From Treponema sp. (lineage in GTDB: Bacteria > Spirochaetota > Spirochaetia > Treponematales > Treponemataceae), in the NCBI GenBank assembly GCA_017390125.1, contig JAFPCT010000090.1, positions 1-9,367 of the forward strand: DNA of 9,367 bases. Reading direction: 5' to 3'. The notes under the pieces are model-generated. The model was given only the letters and a program-made list of their open reading frames with translations. It was not told the origin of the DNA and did not search any database. This document shows positions 6,865 to 9,367 of this stretch, in pieces. The position numbers and the translations under genes are program-made. Every line of letters begins with the position of its first letter. Position 1 is the stretch's first letter.

Positions 6865-8100
6865 ATGAAAAGCAATGCATTGAAAGGAATGAAGGATATT
6901 CTTCCTAACGAACAGCGTATTCGTGATTATATTCAGGGTAAGATTCTTGAAATATACCGGGCATCGGGTTTCGAGCGCATTTCAACTCCGATCCTGGAAG
7001 ATTCTGAAAATATAGACAAGTCAGACGGCGGAGATAATCTTAATCTTGTCTTTAAGGTTCTGAAAAGAGGGGACAAGCTTGAGGCCGCTCTTTCTGATTC
7101 ACCGTCCGTGGCAAGCCTTGCTGACATGGGGCTCCGTTATGACCTTACATTGCCGCTTTCCCGTTTTTATGCGGCGAACCGAGACAAACTTCTGAGTCCT
7201 TTCAAGGTAATTCAGACTGACAGGGTTTACCGTGCAGAACGTCCGCAGAAAGGCCGGCTCCGTGAATTCGTTCAGTGCGATATTGATATTCTGGGTGATT
7301 CAAGCTGCAATGCAGAGGTTGAGCTGATTGATGTAACTGCCCGGGCAATGATGAACATAGGTTTCAAAGATTTTACGATCAACGTAAATGACAGGCGTAT
7401 TCTCCGCAATATGCTGGAGAACATGGGGTTTGCGCCGGAGACCCTTGATTCTGTCTGCATTACTTTTGACAAACTTGATAAAATCGGTGCCTCTGGAGTT
7501 GAGGCAGAACTTAAGGAAAAACAGTTCCCGGAAAATGCCGTTTCTGCTCTTGTTGATTTCATTTCTTCTGATTCAATTACAATTGACTCTGTTGCATCCC
7601 GCTGTTCGTCACCTGACGTTGCCGATGACCTGAGATATGTAATTTCTACAGTTGAAAAAGTTAGCGGCGGAAAATACAAGCTTGCATATTGTCCGAATCT
7701 TGTGCGCGGTCAGGGATATTATACCGGAATGGTTTTTGAAATTGCCTGTCCAGGGTTCAGCGGTGCAGTAGGCGGCGGCGGAAGATACGACAATATGATT
7801 GGAAAATTTATCGGTCAGGACATACCTGCCGTTGGGTTCAGCATCGGGTTTGAGCGTATTTGCTCAATTCTGCTCGAGGAAGGCTTTAAGATTCCTGATG
7901 AAAAAGAAAAATGTGCGTTCCTTTACGGTGATGAAACTCCGTTCCCGGAAGTTCTTTTGTATGCAGAAAAACTTCGCAAAGATTATGCAGTAAGCGTAAT
8001 GCGCAAGGCAAAAAAGCCGGGACCTCAGTTTGCAATGCTTGAGCAGCAGGGATATACAAAATTTGCCCGGATTACGGACGGACAGCTGACTGTAAAATAG
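6865..8100 (+). CDS. hisS: Histidine--tRNA ligase, archaeal/eukaryote-like clade
   Basis: The enzyme activates histidine with ATP and loads it on tRNA-His. Class II features are visible, numbered from 6865: motif 1 region GFERISTPILEDSE (36-49), LRYDLTLPLSRF (90-101), motif 2 VYRAERPQKGRLREF (121-135), INVNDRRIL (172-180), DKLDKIG (202-208), the histidine-binding loop LVRGQGYYTGMVFE (279-292), and motif 3 GGGGRYDNMIG then GFSIGFERI (303-331). The motif 2 arginine and the loop arginine thought to be needed for catalysis are present. 'RYDLTLPLSR' in place of bacterial 'RPEGTA' places it with the archaeal/eukaryote-like clade. The loop has QG where the canonical form has LD. The C-terminal anticodon-binding domain (about 345-411) is short and ends at 'QLTVK'. 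HisZ, the catalytically inactive paralogue in histidine synthesis, is the main alternative, but it normally lacks this C-terminal domain. Confidence 0.85.
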   Translation: MKSNALKGMKDILPNEQRIRDYIQGKILEIYRASGFERISTPILEDSENIDKSDGGDNLNLVFKVLKRGDKLEAALSDSPSVASLADMGLRYDLTLPLSRFYAANRDKLLSPFKVIQTDRVYRAERPQKGRLREFVQCDIDILGDSSCNAEVELIDVTARAMMNIGFKDFTINVNDRRILRNMLENMGFAPETLDSVCITFDKLDKIGASGVEAELKEKQFPENAVSALVDFISSDSITIDSVASRCSSPDVADDLRYVISTVEKVSGGKYKLAYCPNLVRGQGYYTGMVFEIACPGFSGAVGGGGRYDNMIGKFIGQDIPAVGFSIGFERICSILLEEGFKIPDEKEKCAFLYGDETPFPEVLLYAEKLRKDYAVSVMRKAKKPGPQFAMLEQQGYTKFARITDGQLTVK

Positions 8101-8108
8101 AATAGATG

Positions 8109-8152
8109 AAAAAATCAGCATACCTTGCCGCAAGCTGCGAGGTATGCTGATT
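8109..8152 (-). terminator. Intrinsic terminator for leftward transcription, just after hisS
   Basis: A perfect 13-bp stem pairs 8113-8125 (AATCAGCATACCT) with 8140-8152 around a 14-base loop that can form an extra CGC/GCG pair. A six-A run (8109-8114) at the left edge becomes a U-tract only when read on the minus strand. On the plus strand the hairpin is followed by GAAGAGTG, with no U-tract. It therefore fits a leftward transcript better than hisS, although it may still protect the hisS 3' end. Confidence 0.6.
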
Positions 8153-8162
8153 GAAGAGTGTT

Positions 8163-8187
8163 AAAAAAATTGCGCAGGCAATTTTTA
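8163..8187 (+). terminator. A/T-flanked hairpin, likely hisS terminator, possibly bidirectional
   Basis: AAAAATTGC (8165-8173) and GCAATTTTT (8178-8186) form a perfect 9-bp stem with a GCAG tetraloop. The run of A on the left and T on the right gives a U-tract in both directions. The GC part of the stem is small, so strength is uncertain. It lies 62 bases after the hisS stop and is the only candidate there with a U-tract on the plus strand. Confidence 0.55.
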
Positions 8188-8366
8188 GCTCATCATGTTT
8201 TTTTTCTCTGTCGCAGGAAAATTTGCACTAAAAATTATTCATAATGCGTATTTTGTAAACTTGTAACAATAAAAAATGTCCTGTTTTGAGTTTGTTTTAT
8301 TTTAGTATTCCCTTCCTTTATTTTACTACTTTTTTATCTCCCTTTGGCTTGATACGTGCGAAGGAT
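8188..8366. other. AT-rich intergenic DNA with no gene seen
   Basis: This is part of the gene-free stretch 8101-8432. No open frame with a credible start and ribosome site was found on either strand; minus-strand ATGs near 8197 and 8254 hit stops within a few codons. The plus strand carries several T-runs and pyrimidine-rich tracts near 8310-8345. Read leftward it would be the body of the transcript proposed from the minus-strand promoter at 8391-8418. Confidence 0.5.
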
Positions 8367-8369
8367 ATG

Positions 8370-8398
8370 TTGATTTTCGACTAATTTGGAATTATACC
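8370..8398 (+). promoter_or_regulatory. Candidate rightward promoter inside the palindrome
   Basis: TTGATT (8370-8375) in the left arm and TATACC (8393-8398) in the spacer are 17 bases apart. Each matches four of six consensus bases. Transcription would start near 8405 in the right arm, so the mRNA would lack the left arm and could not form the full hairpin. It would serve the ATPase gene at 8433. Confidence 0.45.
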
Positions 8399-8418
8399 TC
8401 AAATTAGTCGAAAATCAA
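8391..8418 (-). promoter_or_regulatory. Candidate leftward promoter inside the palindrome
   Basis: Read on the minus strand, TTGATT (8418-8413) is followed after 16 bases by a perfect TATAAT (8396-8391). Initiation would be near 8384, moving left through gene-free DNA to the hairpins at 8187-8163 and 8152-8109. By consensus match it is better than the rightward promoter. Confidence 0.5.
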
Positions 8419-8432
8419 CATGTGAGGTTTCT

Positions 8433-9041
8433 ATGTATATCAATCGTCATATTCTGCCATATCTTGAAAGAATGAAAAACCAGTTTCGGGTTCTTTTGGT
8501 TACAGGTTCAAGGCAAGTTGGAAAATCTACATTATTGAAAAATAAACTTCTCCCTGAATATGACTATGTTACGCTTGATGATTTTTCAGATTTAAGCATT
8601 GCTCAAAAAGATGCTTCGCTTTTTTTCAAAAATCATCCGCTTCCTGTAATTGTAGATGAAGTTCAGTGTGCTCCGAATCTGTTCCTTCAAATAAAACTCC
8701 TTGCTGACAATTCAGAAGAAAAAGGGAAAATCATTCTTACAGGTTACCGATACAGGCCTTGTCTGCCATTTAGTTGGCTGGAGTTCAAGTCAGGTTGCAA
8801 TGAACGGTGCAATGTCAGGCAGCTTGTTTGAGAATTTTGTCGTAAGCGAAATAATCAAGTCGTATTATAATTCCGGCCATGACTCAAAAAATATTTGCCC
8901 GCAATTGACATGGCAAAAAGTTTTTCTGTGCTTCACAAAATTGCAGGAAAAACGGTCGGTCAGGGTTGTATTTTATGTCAGTGCGATAAAATGCTCCATT
9001 TGAGCGATAATGTAGCAGCACTTCCTGTGGAATATGTTTAG
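8433..9041 (+). pseudogene. Degenerate AAA ATPase / DUF4143 protein gene with two internal deletions
   Basis: Three pieces of one protein family are readable. The N-terminal piece (8433 to about 8744) starts MYINRHILPYLER and has Walker A GSRQVGKS and Walker B PVIVDEVQ, ending at KIILTG, where the family normally continues GSQ. The second piece (about 8746-8895), one frame over, is the DUF4143 segment TDTGLVCHLVGW and then GSLFENFVVSEIIKSYYNSG. The third (about 8898-9041), back in the first frame, is PAIDMAKSFSVL to the family-like end NVAALPVEYV and a TAG stop. From memory of the family, about 170 codons are missing at the first junction and some 35-40 at the second, including the basic nuclease-like segment. 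Intact members are about 400 residues; their function is poorly known. The GAGGT ribosome site upstream is intact, so a truncated 132-aa ATPase-domain product could still be made. Confidence 0.85.
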
Positions 9042-9329
9042 ATTTGAAATCTGAATTTATGCGGAATACTGGCAGAATGCTGTACATTTTTGGAAAATCA
9101 TGAAATCTTAACGAGTTTTATAATTATTCTGTGTGTAAAAAATTGTTTAGAAAATAATTTAATTTTGATGGGAATTAGAGATTTTTTTCAAGAAAAGAAC
9201 GTCAAGTTTTTCGCTTGTTCAAGCTCAAAAAAAAGCTTTTTCTAAAATAGCAGAAGAATTGAGGACAGAACTGCCCGAAGATTATCAGAATAAAATGCTG
9301 CGTTTTTAATTATCGGCAACCTCTAAGGA
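9042..9329. other. AT-rich gene-poor tail after the pseudogene
   Basis: Apart from the possible mini-ORF at 9168-9309, no gene is supported. A perfect TATAAT lies at 9119-9124, but no -35 hexamer is at a fitting distance (TTGGAA at 9090 is 23 bases away). A self-complementary AAAAAGCTTTTT lies at 9230-9241, and GCTTG/CAAGC (9213-9224) form a tiny inverted repeat. The composition is unlike the operon to the left and suggests acquired or decaying DNA. Confidence 0.5.
9168..9309 (+). pseudogene. Possible frameshifted small ORF remnant, unrecognised
   Basis: From ATG 9168 one frame reads MGIRDFFQEKNVKFFACSSS and then stops soon after an eight-A run (9227-9234). The next frame over continues with a hydrophilic helical sequence, AFSKIAEELRTELPEDYQ to NKMLRF and a TAA stop at 9307-9309. 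Removing one A from the run would join them into a peptide of about 46 residues. No ribosome site precedes the ATG. I do not recognise the sequence; it may be the remnant of a longer gene or chance. Confidence 0.25.
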
Positions 9330-9365
9330 AACACTGAAAAATCCTAATGAGGATTTTTCAGTGTT
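9330..9365. repeat. Perfect 16-bp hairpin at the window edge
   Basis: 9330-9345 (AACACTGAAAAATCCT) pairs exactly with 9350-9365 around an AATG loop. The A-run and T-run lie within the stem, so it could act as a weak terminator in either direction. The preceding bases CCTCTAAGG (9320-9328) resemble the style of some insertion sequence ends, but the window stops here and no transposase is visible. Confidence 0.75.
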
Positions 9366-9367
9366 AA

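Larger units (their letters stand above)
8367..8421. repeat. Perfect 22-bp inverted repeat with 11-bp spacer
   Basis: The arms are 8367-8388 and 8400-8421 and are exact reverse complements; the core is TGATTTTCGACTAATTTG on the left. The spacer is GAATTATACCT (8389-8399). It ends three bases before the Shine-Dalgarno GAGG (8424-8427) of the ATPase pseudogene. There is no U-tract after it, so it is not an ordinary terminator. It contains promoter-like elements on both strands, which suggests an operator overlapping a divergent promoter. A mobile-element terminus or a structured 5' leader are alternatives. Its length and exactness make chance very unlikely. Confidence 0.9.

Noticed and set aside
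6865..8100. HisZ rather than HisRS
   Set aside because: Motif 2 and loop arginines and a C-terminal anticodon-binding-like domain are present, which favours a synthetase, though HisZ is not fully excluded.
8349..8354. TTGATA as a -35 box for the ATPase gene
   Set aside because: No -10-like hexamer lies 16-18 bases downstream; the palindrome promoter fits better.
8701..9003. A separate 100-codon gene starting at 8701
   Set aside because: Its first part is out-of-frame ATPase sequence and its middle is the DUF4143 fragment; it is part of the broken gene.
9072..9091. Weak CAG/CTG hairpin followed by TTTTT as a terminator
   Set aside because: The stem is only about three base pairs, too weak to support.

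Overview
The window reads as a chromosomal segment of a Treponema-like spirochete, probably a host-associated gut or rumen lineage. This is inferred from the spirochete-style SecA, two lipoproteins with relaxed lipoboxes, several small envelope proteins of a kind I associate with spirochetes, and the moderate-to-low GC content with AT-rich intergenic DNA. No rRNA, tRNA or CRISPR array was seen.

Region 1 (1-6825) is one tightly packed rightward run of seven genes. In order they are: the 3' 878 codons of secA; a 414-aa lipoprotein starting directly after the secA stop; a 187-aa protein with one membrane segment; a 155-aa protein with about four membrane segments; a MutT-type Nudix hydrolase; a short SH3-like lipoprotein; and a NeuB/SpsE-family nonulosonic acid synthase. 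Gaps range from a 4-base overlap to 30 bases, so they probably share transcripts and several are translationally coupled. The theme is protein export and envelope biology, with two metabolic enzymes embedded in it.

Region 2 (6809-8187) holds a histidyl-tRNA synthetase of the clade that resembles archaeal and eukaryotic enzymes. It has its own good sigma-70-type promoter overlapping the end of the neuB-like gene. Two hairpins follow it. One carries a U-tract only on the minus strand and the other is symmetric.

Region 3 (8188-9367) is visibly more AT-rich and looks like accessory or decaying DNA. Its central object is a perfect 22-bp inverted repeat around an 11-bp spacer (8367-8421). Promoter-like hexamers lie on both strands inside it. 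To the right is an AAA ATPase/DUF4143 gene reduced to three recognisable pieces by two internal deletions. To the left the minus-strand promoter would drive a short, apparently non-coding transcript ending at the U-tract hairpin. The right end has a possible frameshifted mini-ORF and a perfect 16-bp hairpin at the window edge.

The housekeeping part is confidently read. The most unusual structure is the palindrome with divergent promoters next to the broken ATPase gene. Whether it is an operator, a mobile-unit end or the source of a small RNA cannot be settled from one copy.
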